This document shows, in pieces, positions 10,695-20,645 of a DNA stretch of 64,000 bases. Within the stretch, counting starts at the first letter, position 1. Every line of letters begins with the position of its first letter. The notes under the pieces were generated by a model. It ran no database searches. It was not told the DNA's origin and worked only from the letters and a program-made list of their open reading frames with translations. Origin of the DNA: JBKBKC01 sp046294265 (lineage in GTDB: Bacteria; Pseudomonadota; Alphaproteobacteria; Rhodobacterales; Rhodobacteraceae); contig JBKBKC010000007.1 of NCBI GenBank assembly GCA_046294265.1, positions 62,001-126,000 of the forward strand. The letters run 5' to 3'. A program made the translations under genes and the position numbers.

Positions 10695-11975
10695 TTAGCG
10701 ATAGGCCGCGAGGATGCGGTCAGCCTCGGCCTGTGCCTCGGCCAGGGCCGCGGCGGGGGTTTTCTGACCCAGCAGCGCCGCTTGCAGCGCGTCGTTCAGC
10801 ACGCGCGCCACGCGCTGGTTTTCATGCGTCGAAAGCTCGGCCACCGCATGGGCCAGCTGGTCGCGCGCCACCGTGGCGGGCGGAAACTCGGCGGCGTAGG
10901 CCTTCATCGCCTCGGTTTCCCAGGCGGCGGGGCTGACGGCCACATAGCCCGTCTTGATCGACCAGTCGGCGGCCATCTCGGGCGATGTCACCCATTTGGC
11001 GAACTCGAAAGCGGCCTTTTGCACATCCTCGGGCACGGTGTTGAAGATGAAGAGGTTGCCGCCCCCGGTGGGCGCGCCGCGCGATTTCTTGGCGGGCAGC
11101 ATCCCCACGCCAAAGGCGAAGGGCGCGTTCTTGCGCACGTTCGTCAGGTTGCCCGTGGTCGTCCACATGATGGCATTCTCGCCCTCGAAGAACGCCTGCG
11201 GGGTGGCGCCCCACTCGATCACGCCCGGTGCCATCACGCCATGCTCGGCCGAGAGCGCCACCAGATATTCCAGCGCCTCGATGGCGCCGGGGTCGTCGAA
11301 GTTGGTCTTGTTGCCCTCGGCATTGGCGAGGATGACGCCATTGGGCGTGGTCAGGCCCTGAAACAGCCAGTAGGGAAAGCCTGCGGTCGGAATGCGCACG
11401 CCCCAGCGGGTGACGTTGCCCGAGGCGTCACGCTTCACCAGTTTCTTGCCCATCTCCACCATCTCGTCCCAGGTGGCGGGGCCTTTTTCGGGGTCCAGTC
11501 CGGCCTCGGCAAAGGCCTCCTTGTTCCAGTAGATCACCGGGGTGGACCGCTGGAAGGGCAGCGACCAGGTTTTGCCATCGACCTGGCCGTTGGCGAGGAA
11601 GGCTGGGAAAAAGCTGGCCAGCATGGCGCGGTCTTCCTCGGTGGTGGCGAGGTCGTCCATCGCCACCAGCACATCCTCGTCATAAAGCGTGAAGGTGTCG
11701 GTGGACAAGAGCACGGCCATGGCGGGGCTTTCGCCGCCACGGATCTGGGTGATCGTGCGCGCGATCGTGTCCTGATAGCTGCCGGTATAGACCGGGGTCA
11801 CCTGGATCGAGGGGTTGGCCGCGTTGAAGGTGGCGGCGTATTCGTCGATGATCGCGGTGACCGGTCCGCCGACGGCGACGGGAAAGTTGAACACCACTTC
11901 GGTCTGGGCGAGGGCGGCGGCGGGGGCAAGGCCAAGGGCCAGCGCTCCGGCAAGGGCGATACGGGGCAGGGTCAT
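10695..11975 (-). CDS. ugpB: Periplasmic glycerol-3-phosphate binding protein UgpB
   Basis: Family 1 extracellular solute-binding protein of 426 residues. The ATG at 11975 gives a signal peptide, MTLPRIALAGALALGLAPAA, cleaved after ALAQ, so the mature protein is periplasmic. FNAANPSIQVTPVYTGSYQD, the middle segment with TPVIYWNKEAFAEAGLDP, and a C-terminal GGGNLFIFNTVPEDVQKAA segment fit UgpB rather than generic sugar binders, though another glycerol-derived or sugar ligand cannot be excluded. Its ATG overlaps the ugpC stop (ATGA). Confidence 0.8.
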   Translation of the reverse strand: MTLPRIALAGALALGLAPAAALAQTEVVFNFPVAVGGPVTAIIDEYAATFNAANPSIQVTPVYTGSYQDTIARTITQIRGGESPAMAVLLSTDTFTLYDEDVLVAMDDLATTEEDRAMLASFFPAFLANGQVDGKTWSLPFQRSTPVIYWNKEAFAEAGLDPEKGPATWDEMVEMGKKLVKRDASGNVTRWGVRIPTAGFPYWLFQGLTTPNGVILANAEGNKTNFDDPGAIEALEYLVALSAEHGVMAPGVIEWGATPQAFFEGENAIMWTTTGNLTNVRKNAPFAFGVGMLPAKKSRGAPTGGGNLFIFNTVPEDVQKAAFEFAKWVTSPEMAADWSIKTGYVAVSPAAWETEAMKAYAAEFPPATVARDQLAHAVAELSTHENQRVARVLNDALQAALLGQKTPAAALAEAQAEADRILAAYR

Positions 11976-13093
11976 TTGGGCAGGGTCTCCATGACGGGTT
12001 GGGGGGCAGGCGTGGCGGGGGCCCCGACTTGCAGATTGACGCGCGGATCGACGCGCAACTCGTCGGGGCCAAAGAAATGCGCGGCCCCGGGGGGCCAGGT
12101 CAGGTGCAGGGCGGTGCCGGGCGCGGGCGCCCCGGCCCCGGGCAGGCGCAGCGCGAGGCGCGTGGACCCGGCACGGCACAGCGCCATCGTCTCGGCCCCC
12201 AGATAATCCTGCGCTTCCACCGTCACCGGCAGGCCGGTGGCGGCAATTGCCAGGGCCTCGGGGCGCAGGCCCAGCGTCGTGGCACCCGCAGGCGCCCCCG
12301 GCGCGAAATCGGTGCCCTGGACCACCGGGCCGTGCGGTGATCCCTGCGGCCCCGGCACCAGCGGCAGCATGTTCATCGGCGGCGCCCCTATGAAGCGGGC
12401 GGCAAAGGCATGGTCGGGGCGGGCATAGAGCGCCTCGGGCGCCGCCACCTGCATGATCCGCCCCGCCTGCATCAGCACGATCCGGTCGGCCATGCTCATC
12501 GCCTCGGCCTGGTCATGGGTCACAAACAGCACCGTCAGGCCCAGCTTGCGCTGCAGGGCGCGGATTTCGTGCCGCATTTCCTGGCGCAACAGCGCATCGA
12601 GGTTCGACAGCGGCTCATCCATCAACAGGATCGGCCGACGCGCCACCACCGCGCGCCCCAGCGCCACGCGCTGCTGTTGCCCGCCCGACAAGGCCGAAGG
12701 CCTGCGGTCCAGCAGCGCCGTCAGGCCCAGAAGCTCGGCGGCCTCCTCCAGGCGGCTGGCCATCTCGGCGCGGGGCGCGCGCCGCACCTGCAGGCCAAAG
12801 AGGATGTTGTCGCGCACGCTCAGATGCGGGAACAGCGCGTAGTTCTGGAACACCATCGCGATCCCGCGCGCTTCGGGTGGTGTCGCCGTCACATCCTTTC
12901 CGTCGATCAGCACGCGGCCCCGGGTGGGCTGGTCCAGCCCCGCCACGATCCGCAGCGTGGTGGATTTGCCGCAACCGGAGGGGCCGAGCAGGGCCACGAA
13001 CTCGCCCCTCTGCACCGACAGCGAAACGCCCGCCAGCGCGGGCTGCGCCGCACCGGGCCATCGTTTTTCAAGACCTTCCAGCGTCACGAACAT
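11972..13093 (-). CDS. ugpC: ABC transporter ATP-binding protein UgpC
   Basis: MalK-type ATPase of 373 residues that energises the importer. The ATG at 13093 gives MFVTLEGLEKRWPG. Walker A is GPSGCGKST (about 37-45), the signature is LSGGQQQRV, Walker B is ILLMDEP followed by a D-loop SNLD, and the switch histidine is in FVTHDQ. A C-terminal OB-fold regulatory domain covers about residues 240-370. It is the first gene of the cluster, so the promoter should lie in 13094-13556; a PhoB box was not evident to me. Confidence 0.88.
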   Translation of the reverse strand: MFVTLEGLEKRWPGAAQPALAGVSLSVQRGEFVALLGPSGCGKSTTLRIVAGLDQPTRGRVLIDGKDVTATPPEARGIAMVFQNYALFPHLSVRDNILFGLQVRRAPRAEMASRLEEAAELLGLTALLDRRPSALSGGQQQRVALGRAVVARRPILLMDEPLSNLDALLRQEMRHEIRALQRKLGLTVLFVTHDQAEAMSMADRIVLMQAGRIMQVAAPEALYARPDHAFAARFIGAPPMNMLPLVPGPQGSPHGPVVQGTDFAPGAPAGATTLGLRPEALAIAATGLPVTVEAQDYLGAETMALCRAGSTRLALRLPGAGAPAPGTALHLTWPPGAAHFFGPDELRVDPRVNLQVGAPATPAPQPVMETLPK

Positions 13094-13556
13094 GTGCGTT
13101 AGATGTCGTGCAGCTGTGACGGGCGGGTGACGGCTGTGCAACAATCCTGCGAAAGACTGCGGCGCGCTGCGGGTTGTCTCGCGCGCCGTGGTGGCCAAGT
13201 GCGTCAGAGCGTCGCCCGAGGGCACATTCTGCGCGATGCCCGAGGCGCGCGCCTTTCCGATGGTGGCCGATGGCCAGCCCCCATGCCTCGGGCAGGGGGG
13301 GCGCATGCCCCGTCACCACGCGCACAGCCGGTCCGTTGTCCATCAGGCTTCAGGTCGGCCCAGCCTGTATCGCACCGCGCGTCGCACCCGACCGCGCCCA
13401 TGTGTCCACCCCGCATCAGGACGGACGACCCGGACGACGATATCCCCGTCCTTCCGCGAAGGCCCTAGCCGGGGCCGGGCATCGGTCGATTGCGCCGACT
13501 GGACAGGACGGAGGGGAGTGCTAGGCCGTGTTGGCGACATAGACGGAGAATGTGCC
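13094..13556. other. Intergenic region between divergent ugpC and DUF3429 gene
   Basis: This 463-base region separates two divergent genes and must hold the ugp promoter. An imperfect hairpin with AGGACGG/CCGTCCT arms lies near 13420-13455. No convincing gene was found: the open frames here are short, Arg/Pro-rich and lack ribosome sites. Confidence 0.5.
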
Positions 13557-14006
13557 ATGATGATCCCCCGATCCGCCCTGCTCCTTGGCCTGGCCGGGCT
13601 GATCCCGTTCCTGTGGGGGGCGGCGACGCAACTGGTTCCGGGGTTGGCGGAGTGGGGTCTGCGCCATCTGGGCCCGCGCTTCATCGCGCCTTATGTCGGG
13701 CTGGCCTACGGGACAGTGATCCTGTCCTTCATGTCGGGTGTGCTCTGGGGATTTTCCACGCAAAGCCGAGGGCGCGCGGCGGCCACCGGGTTTGCCTTGT
13801 CGGTGATCCCGGCGCTATGGGCGTTCCTGATGGTGGGGGGCGGGCCGGTGTCGGCGGCGGTGAACCTTATGGCGGGATTCGCCGGACTTCTGGCGCTCGA
13901 CTGGACGTTCTGGCGGCAAGGGCTGGCCCCGGACTGGTGGATGCGCCTGCGCCTCCTGCTGACGGTGCCGGTGATGGTGTGCCTTGCGATCATCGCCTTC
14001 GGCTGA
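13557..14006 (+). CDS. DUF3429 family membrane protein
   Basis: A 149-residue integral membrane protein with four to five hydrophobic segments, starting at the ATG at 13557 (GGAGA upstream). The sequence MMIPRSALLLGLAGLIPFLW, then YGTVILSFMSGVLWGF and ALDWTFWRQGLAPDWWMRLR, matches the DUF3429 pattern. Function unknown. It stands alone: a 600-base gap follows before the kdg-type regulator. Confidence 0.8.
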   Translation: MMIPRSALLLGLAGLIPFLWGAATQLVPGLAEWGLRHLGPRFIAPYVGLAYGTVILSFMSGVLWGFSTQSRGRAAATGFALSVIPALWAFLMVGGGPVSAAVNLMAGFAGLLALDWTFWRQGLAPDWWMRLRLLLTVPVMVCLAIIAFG

Positions 14007-14629
14007 CCCTCGCCGACGCCGGGGGCCTCTCTTGGCGCGTTTGCGGGCAAGGTCCTCTGTGTCCCTCGCCGCCGTCACCCGCGAGCGCGATCTGGATTTG
14101 GCCATGCGGTCAGGTCCGAACGGCCTTCGCCCCCGGGTTTGAACCTGTGGTGCCTCAATGGTGCGGAACCGCGCGAGGCAGCCCGGTGCGGCACGGCTTT
14201 GCCGAAGGGTCAAAAGGTCGGGTGCGGGATGGTTTCGGAACGAGACGCCGTTTTGATCCCGCACCCAAGACCGCAAGCCAAAGGCGGCCCCGGGTCGCCG
14301 AATGCACCACGGCGGCGCCGCGTGCCGCGTTCGGCGACGGGATACCTGCAGCCTTTCCCATCTTGAAACCGGCGGTTGTGTTCCAGCAAACATGCAAACG
14401 CGTTTCTGGAACCTTGCGGGCGCGCCGGCAGCGCCCTCCGGCTTTCTTCACTATTCTGGATTGCTCGACGGATTGCCTCTGTCGTTGCGGCGCTGCCGTG
14501 ACGAACTTGTCCCATAGTGCGTCCTTCCATTCCTTCGAAAGGATCGCACCATCAGGCCGTGGAACTAAACACCTAGTATGCGCAACCTGTCAACGTAGGC
14601 GACAACTGTCTGATCTTGCCGCGCTGAAG
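14007..14629. other. Long intergenic region with three inverted repeats
   Basis: No gene is supported in these 623 bases. Three successive inverted repeats stand out: 11-base arms at 14220-14230 and 14256-14266; nine-base arms GTCGCCGAA/TTCGGCGAC at 14294-14302 and 14330-14338; and GTTCCAG/CTGGAAC arms at 14380-14412, the last enclosing the perfect palindrome AAACGCGTTT (14396-14405), which looks like a LacI-type operator core. A TGTC-N9-GACA repeat is at 14588-14604, just upstream of the GntR gene. Confidence 0.55.
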
Positions 14630-15312
14630 GTGCTGGAACCGATCAACCGGGCCTCGATCACCGACAGCGTGTTCGACGAACTGCACCGGCAAATCCTGAG
14701 CCTCGACCTGCCACCGGGGGCGAAACTGTCCGAGGTGGATGTGGCGAGAGCACTTGGCGTGTCGCGCCAGCCGGTGCGCGATGCTTTTTACCGGCTGTCG
14801 AAGCTGGGGTTTCTGTCGATCCGGCCACAACGGGCGACGACGGTCTCGCAGAGCTCGGATGAGGCGGTGATGCAGGCGCGGTTCATCCGCTCGGCCATCA
14901 AGGCGGAAACCGTGCGCCTGGCCTGCGAGGCGCTGACGCCCGAGGACATGGACGCGCTGCAGGCGATCCTTGACGATCAGGCCAAGGCAGTGGCGGCGCG
15001 TAAACCTTGGCCTTTCACCGGCTGGACGACCTTTTCCACCGCGAGATCTGCGTCTGCGCGGGCCATGCCTTTGCCTGGGACATCATCCGCGAGACCAGGG
15101 CGCATGTGGACCGCGTGCGCTTCCTGTCGCTGGCCTTTGCCAGCCAGGATGCATTCGACGACCATCTGCGCATCATGGCCGCGATTCGGGCGCGTGATGG
15201 GGGCGAGGCGGTGATGGCGATGCGAGCGCATCTGGCGCGGATCAAGGACCAGATCGGGCGCATCAGGGCCGAACATGCCGCCTATTTCGAGAATGGGGCG
15301 GGAGGTGAGTGA
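14630..15312 (+). pseudogene. GntR/FadR-type regulator split by a frameshift
   Basis: The N-terminal half (GTG at 14630: LEPINRASITDSVFDELHRQ, then the winged helix with DVARALGVSRQPVRDAFYRLSKLG) and the C-terminal half (LAFHRLDDLFHREICV to the stop at 15312) are both typical FCD-domain GntR sequence but lie in different frames. The break is at about 15001: inserting one base after CGT at 14999-15001 would give RETLAFHRLDD, restoring the frame. This is either a true inactivating deletion or a sequencing error. The gene would encode about 227 residues and overlaps kdgK by eight bases, so it likely controlled keto-deoxygluconate use. Confidence 0.8.
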
Positions 15313-16195
15313 GGCGTTCCTCGCCATCGGCGAATGCATGGTCGAGATGGCCCCGCAGGAGGGGGGCCTCTATGCCATGGGCTTTGCCGGGGACACCTTC
15401 AACACGGCATGGTATGCCCGCCGCTGCCTGCCCGCCGACTGGCGCGTGGGCTATCTGACGGCGGTGGGGACCGATGCGGTATCGGACCGGATGGTGGCAT
15501 TCATGGCCGGGGCGGGGATCGACACGGGTGCGGTGGCGCGCGACCCTGCGCGCACGGTGGGGCTTTACCTGATCTCGCTGACCGGGGCCGAGCGCAGCTT
15601 TGCCTACTGGCGGGGGCAGTCGGCGGCGCGCGCGCTTGCGGCGGACGCGGCGCGCCTTGAGGCGGCGCTGGAGGGGGTGCGGCTGGCCTATCTTTCCGGG
15701 ATCACGCTAGCGATTCTGGAGGCGGAGGCGCGGGCGCGGCTGCTGGCGGCCCTGCAGCGCGCGCGGGGTGCGGGGACGATCGTGGCCTTTGACCCGAACC
15801 TGCGGCCGCGTCTGTGGGCCGATACCGACGCGATGCGGCGGGCGATCATGCAGGGTGCCGCCCTCGCCGATGTGGTGCTGCCGAGCCATGACGATGAGGC
15901 GGTGCATTTCGGGGATGCGAACCCCGCCGCCACGGCGGCGCGCTATGTGGGGGCAGGGGCGGGGCTGGTGGTGGTGAAGGACGGTGCGGGCGAGGTTCTG
16001 GCGCTGGACCGGGGGCAGGAGGTGAGGTTCCAGCCAACCCCCGTGGCGCAGGTGGTCGATACCACGGCGGCGGGCGACAGCTTCAACGCCGGGTTTCTGG
16101 CGGCGTGGCTGACGGGGGCCGACCTGACCGGGGCAATGGCGGCCGGGGCCAAACTGGCGGGCCGCGTCATCGGAGCGCGAGGTGCGCTGGTCTAG
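15305..16195 (+). CDS. kdgK: 2-keto-3-deoxygluconate kinase (PfkB family)
   Basis: Phosphorylates KDG to KDPG for the Entner-Doudoroff pathway. 296 residues if translation begins at the GTG at 15305, giving MSEAFLAIGECMVEMAP, which matches KdgK length; an ATG at 15293 is an alternative. Family features are GFAGDTFNTAWYARR (substrate binding), GDSFNAGFLAAWL with the catalytic Asp of TTAAGDS near residue 255, and DPNLRPRLW. It overlaps the GntR gene and its TAG stop shares CTAG with the convergent prpE stop. Confidence 0.88.
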   Translation: MSEAFLAIGECMVEMAPQEGGLYAMGFAGDTFNTAWYARRCLPADWRVGYLTAVGTDAVSDRMVAFMAGAGIDTGAVARDPARTVGLYLISLTGAERSFAYWRGQSAARALAADAARLEAALEGVRLAYLSGITLAILEAEARARLLAALQRARGAGTIVAFDPNLRPRLWADTDAMRRAIMQGAALADVVLPSHDDEAVHFGDANPAATAARYVGAGAGLVVVKDGAGEVLALDRGQEVRFQPTPVAQVVDTTAAGDSFNAGFLAAWLTGADLTGAMAAGAKLAGRVIGARGALV

Positions 16196-18093
16196 CTGGC
16201 GCTGTCGCGCGCAAGGCCGATGCTGCGCAGGGCCTCGGCGATCTCGTCGAGGATGGCGGGGTCGTCGATGGTGGCCGGGGCCTTGAAGGGCTGGCTGTCG
16301 GCGATCTTGACCATGGTCGCGCGCAGGATCTTGCCCGAGCGGGTCTTGGGCAGGCGGTCCACCACCACGGCGCGCTTGAAGTCGGCCACCGGGCCGATCC
16401 GGTCGCGCATGAGCGCCACGCATTCCTTCACCACCGCGTCATGCGGCCGGGTGACCCCACGGTTGAGGCACAAGAACCCCAGCGGCGACTGGCCCTTGAG
16501 GTCGTCCGCCACGCCGATGACCGCGCATTCGGCCACATCGGGGTGTCCTGCCAGCACCTCCTCCATCGCGCCGGTGGACAGCCGATGCCCTGCCACATTG
16601 ATCACGTCATCGGTGCGCGCCATGATGTAGAGGTAACCGTCGTCGTCGATGAAGCCTGCGTCCCCCGTCTCGTAGTAGCCCGGGAAATGGGTCAGGTAGG
16701 ATGCGACGAACCTCGCTTCCGCGTTCCACAGGGTGGCCAGCGTGCCGGGGGGCAGCGGCAGTTTCACCGCGATGGCCCCCAGCGTTCCAGGGGGCAACGG
16801 ATGGCCGCCCTCATCCAGCACCTGCACGTCATAGCCGGGCATCGGCACCGAGGGGCTGCCGATCTTGACGGGCAGGGCCTCGATCCCCATGGGGTTCGCG
16901 GCGATGGCCCAACCGGTTTCGGTTTGCCACCAATGGTCGATCACCGGTTTGCCAAGGTGGCGCTGTGCCCAGAGGATCGTATCGGGATCGGCGCGTTCGC
17001 CCGCGAGATACAGCGTCTTGAGCCGCGAGAGGTCATAACGTGCGACCAGCTTCCCCTCTGGATCGTCGCGCTTGACCGCGCGGATGGCGGTGGGGGCGGT
17101 GAAGAAGCTGCGCACGCCGTGTTCGGCGATCACCCGCCAGAAGGTGCCCGCATCCGGGGTTCCCACGGGCTTGCCCTCGAACACCACGGTGGTGCAGCCG
17201 GCGATCAGCGGGCCATAGCAGATGTAGCTGTGCCCCACGACCCAGCCGACATCCGAGGCCGCCCAGAACACGTCGCCCGCACCCACGTCATAGACCGCGC
17301 GCATCGACCAGTTGAGCGCCACCAGATGCCCCGCCGTGGGGCGCACCACGCCCTTGGGCGCACCCGTGGTGCCGGAGGTGTAGAGGATATAGGCCGGGTG
17401 ATTGCCCGGCACTGGCACGCAGTCGGCGGGGTCGGCGCCCCGTTGGAAGGCGTGCCATTCGTGATCGCGCCCCGGGGTCAGGCTGCCCGGTTCCTGCGCG
17501 CGTTGCAGGATAACGCAGAAATCGGGCTTGTGCCGCGCAAGCTCCAGCGCGCCGTCGAGCAGCGGCTTGTAATGCACGACCCGCGCAGGCTCGACCCCGC
17601 AGGAGGCGGCGATGATCGCCTTCGGCTGGCAATCGTCGATGCGAACGGCCAGTTCGGTGGCGGCGAATCCGCCGAACACCACCGAATGGATCGCCCCCAG
17701 CCGCGCGCAGGCGAGCATCGCCACCAGCGCCTCGGGCACCATCGGCATGTAGATGATCACCCGGTCGCCCATGCCGATGCCGTGGTCGCGCAAGCCCGCG
17801 GCAAGGCGGGCGACCCGGTCCTGCAGGTCGGTATAGGTGATGGAGGTGGTGGTGCCGGTGACGGGGCTGTCATGGATGATCGCCGCCTGCGCGCCGCGCC
17901 CGTCCTGCACATGCCGGTCGACCGCGTTCCAGCAGGTGTTGACCATGCCATCGGTGAACCATTCGTAAAGCGGCGCGCGGCTGTCATCGAGGGCGCGGGT
18001 GGGCGGTTTCACCCAGTCGATGGCGCGGGCCGCGTCCATCCAGAACCCTTCGGGGTCAGCCTTCCAGCCATCGTATTCCGTGCGGTATCCCAT
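16192..18093 (-). CDS. prpE: Propionyl-CoA synthetase
   Basis: AMP-forming ligase that activates propionate to propionyl-CoA. 633 residues from the ATG at 18093 (MGYRTEYDGWKADPEGFW), the usual PrpE length and N-terminus. Motifs: YTSGTTGAPKGVVRPTAGH (P-loop), WWQTETGWAI, YETGDAGFIDDDGYLY, and the catalytic lysine in RSGKILR (near residue 600). PrpE is separated from acetyl-CoA synthetase by segments such as VNTCWNAVDRHV. It lies 132 bases after maeB on the same strand. The methylmalonyl-CoA epimerase gene at 46.9 kb would act further along the same route. Confidence 0.93.
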   Translation of the reverse strand: MGYRTEYDGWKADPEGFWMDAARAIDWVKPPTRALDDSRAPLYEWFTDGMVNTCWNAVDRHVQDGRGAQAAIIHDSPVTGTTTSITYTDLQDRVARLAAGLRDHGIGMGDRVIIYMPMVPEALVAMLACARLGAIHSVVFGGFAATELAVRIDDCQPKAIIAASCGVEPARVVHYKPLLDGALELARHKPDFCVILQRAQEPGSLTPGRDHEWHAFQRGADPADCVPVPGNHPAYILYTSGTTGAPKGVVRPTAGHLVALNWSMRAVYDVGAGDVFWAASDVGWVVGHSYICYGPLIAGCTTVVFEGKPVGTPDAGTFWRVIAEHGVRSFFTAPTAIRAVKRDDPEGKLVARYDLSRLKTLYLAGERADPDTILWAQRHLGKPVIDHWWQTETGWAIAANPMGIEALPVKIGSPSVPMPGYDVQVLDEGGHPLPPGTLGAIAVKLPLPPGTLATLWNAEARFVASYLTHFPGYYETGDAGFIDDDGYLYIMARTDDVINVAGHRLSTGAMEEVLAGHPDVAECAVIGVADDLKGQSPLGFLCLNRGVTRPHDAVVKECVALMRDRIGPVADFKRAVVVDRLPKTRSGKILRATMVKIADSQPFKAPATIDDPAILDEIAEALRSIGLARDSAS

Positions 18094-18225
18094 GGCATGC
18101 CCCCCCCAATCGCATTGCCGACCGTTACGCCGAGGAAAGCCGCGACACAAGAATGTTGCGCAAGGGGGCGCGCAAAACGGTGCTGCGTTCCGCCACGCCC
18201 TGAGTTCCTGCGCCTCGCCCCGGCC

Positions 18226-20505
18226 TTAGCCGTAATGTGCGACCGGGGTGCCCGCCAGCGCGGTCATGTTGTATAGCCCCCGCGCGGTGATCGAGGGCGT
18301 GACGATATGCGCCTTGTTGCCCATGCCCATCAGGATCGGCCCCACCTCCAGCCCGTTCGCGCGCATCTTCAGGATGTTGCGCACCCCCGAGGCGGCGTCC
18401 GCATTGGCAAACACCAGCACATTGGCCGCGCCGTCGAACCGCCCCCCCGGAAAGATCCGGTCACGCAGGTCCTGGTCCAGCGCCGCGTCGATGTGCATCT
18501 CGCCCTCATAGGCAAAGTCGGGCTCGCGTGCGTCCAGAAGCTCCAGCGCCGCGCGCATCCGCCGCCCGGTGTCGCAGTCGAGATTGCCGAACTGCGACGA
18601 GGCGCAAAGCGCCACCTTGGGCACGAGGCCGAAGCGGCGCACATGCCGCGCGGCCCCGATCACGCATTCCATGATCTGGCCGGGCGTGGGTTCGGGATGC
18701 ACATGGGTATCGGAGATGAACAGCGGCCCGTCTGGCAGGATCATCAGGCTGAGCGCGCCCACAGGGTGAAGGCCGTCGCGCGCCAGAACCTCGCGCACAT
18801 AGCGCAGATGCCACAGGTATTGACCGAAGGTGCCGCAGATCAGGCTGTCGGCCTCGCCCCTGTGCACCATCACGGCGCCGATGGCGGTTGTGTTGGTCCG
18901 CATCACGGCCCGCGCGATGTCGGGCGTCACCCCCCGACGCCCCATCAGGCCCGCATAGGTTTCCCAGTAGTCGCGGTAGCGGGGATCATTCTCGGGGTTC
19001 ACGATGTCAAAGTCGCGCCCCGGACGGATCGGCAGGCCCGCCCGCTCGCACCGCGCCTCGACCACATCGGGGCGGCCGATCAGGATGGGCTTGTCGTTCG
19101 ACTCTTCGATCATCGCATTGGCGGCGCGCAGCACCCGCTCATCCTCGCCTTCCGCAAAGACGATGCGCCGCTCGGCCGCGCGCGAGGCCTCGAACACCGG
19201 CCGCATGATGAGGGCCGAGCGGAACACCGACCCGTCCAGATGCGCCTTGTAGGCGTGCAGATCGGGGATGGCCCGCGTGGCCACACCGGTTTCCATCGCG
19301 GCGCGGGCCACGGCGCTGGCCACGACCCCCATGAGGCGCGGATCGAACGGCTTGGGGATCAGATAATCCGCGCCGAAGGTCAGTTGTTCGCCCTGATAGG
19401 CGGCGGCGGCCTCGGCGCTGGTGGTGGCACGGGCAAGCGCCGCGATCCCCTCGATGCAGGCCAGTTCCATAGCGTCGTTGATCGTGGTGGCGCCCACGTC
19501 CAACGCCCCTCGAAAGATGAAAGGAAAGCACAGCACGTTGTTGACCTGATTGGGAAAATCGCTGCGCCCCGTGGCGATGATCGCATCCGGCGCGGTGGTG
19601 CGGGCCACATCGGGCAGGATCTCGGGCGAGGGGTTGGCCAGCGCAAAGATGATCGGGCGCGGTGCCATCTTGGCCACCATTGCGGGGGTCAGGACCCCCG
19701 GCCCCGACAGCCCCAGAAACAGATCCGCCCCTGCGATCACCTCATCCAGAACGCGGGCTTCCGTCGCCTGCGCATAGGCGGCCTTCTGCGGATTCATGTC
19801 GATCTCGCGGCCCGCATAGACCACGCCGTGGATATCGCACAGCCAGACATTCTCGCGCCGCACGCCCAGTTTGAGCAGCATGTTCAGACAGGCGATGCCC
19901 GCCGCGCCACCGCCGGTGGAGACGATCTTGATGTCCTGAAACCGCTTGCCCGCCACATGCAGCGCATTGGTCGCCGCAGCTCCCACCACGATGGCGGTGC
20001 CGTGCTGGTCATCGTGGAAGACCGGGATATTCATCCGATCGCGGCAGAGCCGTTCCACGATGAAGCAGTCGGGGGCCTTGATATCCTCAAGGTTGATCGC
20101 GCCAAACGTCGGCTCCAGCGCGCAGACGATCTCGGCCAGCCGCACGGGGTCTGGTTCGTTCACCTCGATGTCGAAACAGTCGATATTGGCGAATTTCTTG
20201 AAGAGGACCGCCTTGCCCTCCATCACCGGCTTCGAGGCCAGTGCGCCGATATTGCCAAGGCCCAGCACGGCCGTGCCATTGGTCACCACCGCCACAAGAT
20301 TCCCGCGCGCGGTGTAGCGGCGCGCGGTGGCGGGGTCTGCCTTGATCTCCAGGCAGGCCTCGGCCACGCCCGGCGAATAGGCAAGGCTCAGGTCGCGGCC
20401 GTTCGCAAGGGGCTTGGTCGCGCGGACCTCCAGCTTTCCGGGCTTGGGGAACTCATGGTAGTCCAGCGCCGGGTGGCGGCTCGCGTCCTGTGGTCCGGTT
20501 TCCAT
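18226..20505 (-). CDS. maeB: NADP-dependent malic enzyme with phosphotransacetylase-like domain
   Basis: Oxidatively decarboxylates malate to pyruvate with NADP. 759 residues. Residues 1 to about 430 form the malic enzyme part ([41 protein letters not shown] and the NADP fold [19 protein letters not shown]). Residues 430 to 759 form a phosphotransacetylase-like domain ([15 protein letters not shown]), which is regulatory in MaeB enzymes of gram-negative bacteria. No second start is more likely. It is divergent from the cupin gene, with a TTAACGTTAA palindrome at 20527-20536 in the shared intergenic region. Confidence 0.95.
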   Translation of the reverse strand: METGPQDASRHPALDYHEFPKPGKLEVRATKPLANGRDLSLAYSPGVAEACLEIKADPATARRYTARGNLVAVVTNGTAVLGLGNIGALASKPVMEGKAVLFKKFANIDCFDIEVNEPDPVRLAEIVCALEPTFGAINLEDIKAPDCFIVERLCRDRMNIPVFHDDQHGTAIVVGAAATNALHVAGKRFQDIKIVSTGGGAAGIACLNMLLKLGVRRENVWLCDIHGVVYAGREIDMNPQKAAYAQATEARVLDEVIAGADLFLGLSGPGVLTPAMVAKMAPRPIIFALANPSPEILPDVARTTAPDAIIATGRSDFPNQVNNVLCFPFIFRGALDVGATTINDAMELACIEGIAALARATTSAEAAAAYQGEQLTFGADYLIPKPFDPRLMGVVASAVARAAMETGVATRAIPDLHAYKAHLDGSVFRSALIMRPVFEASRAAERRIVFAEGEDERVLRAANAMIEESNDKPILIGRPDVVEARCERAGLPIRPGRDFDIVNPENDPRYRDYWETYAGLMGRRGVTPDIARAVMRTNTTAIGAVMVHRGEADSLICGTFGQYLWHLRYVREVLARDGLHPVGALSLMILPDGPLFISDTHVHPEPTPGQIMECVIGAARHVRRFGLVPKVALCASSQFGNLDCDTGRRMRAALELLDAREPDFAYEGEMHIDAALDQDLRDRIFPGGRFDGAANVLVFANADAASGVRNILKMRANGLEVGPILMGMGNKAHIVTPSITARGLYNMTALAGTPVAHYG

Positions 20506-20645
20506 CTGCCCCTCCGCTGTGGTCGTTTAACGTTAAGCGAATGGCGGGCGGGTGCAAGCCCGGCCCGCGTTCCGCCCGCTGTCGCGCATTCTTGCAAATC
20601 CTGTGCGACAGTCGCAGGGTCGCGCGAAAGTTCCGGGGGTAGATC

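Noticed and set aside
13094..13556. Small ORFs in the ugp upstream region
   Set aside because: Overlapping frames in several phases, Arg/Pro-rich, no homology-like motif.
16105..18276. Long open frame on the plus strand opposite prpE
   Set aside because: It is the antisense shadow of prpE. High G+C removes stop codons, and it has no family motif; prpE has many.
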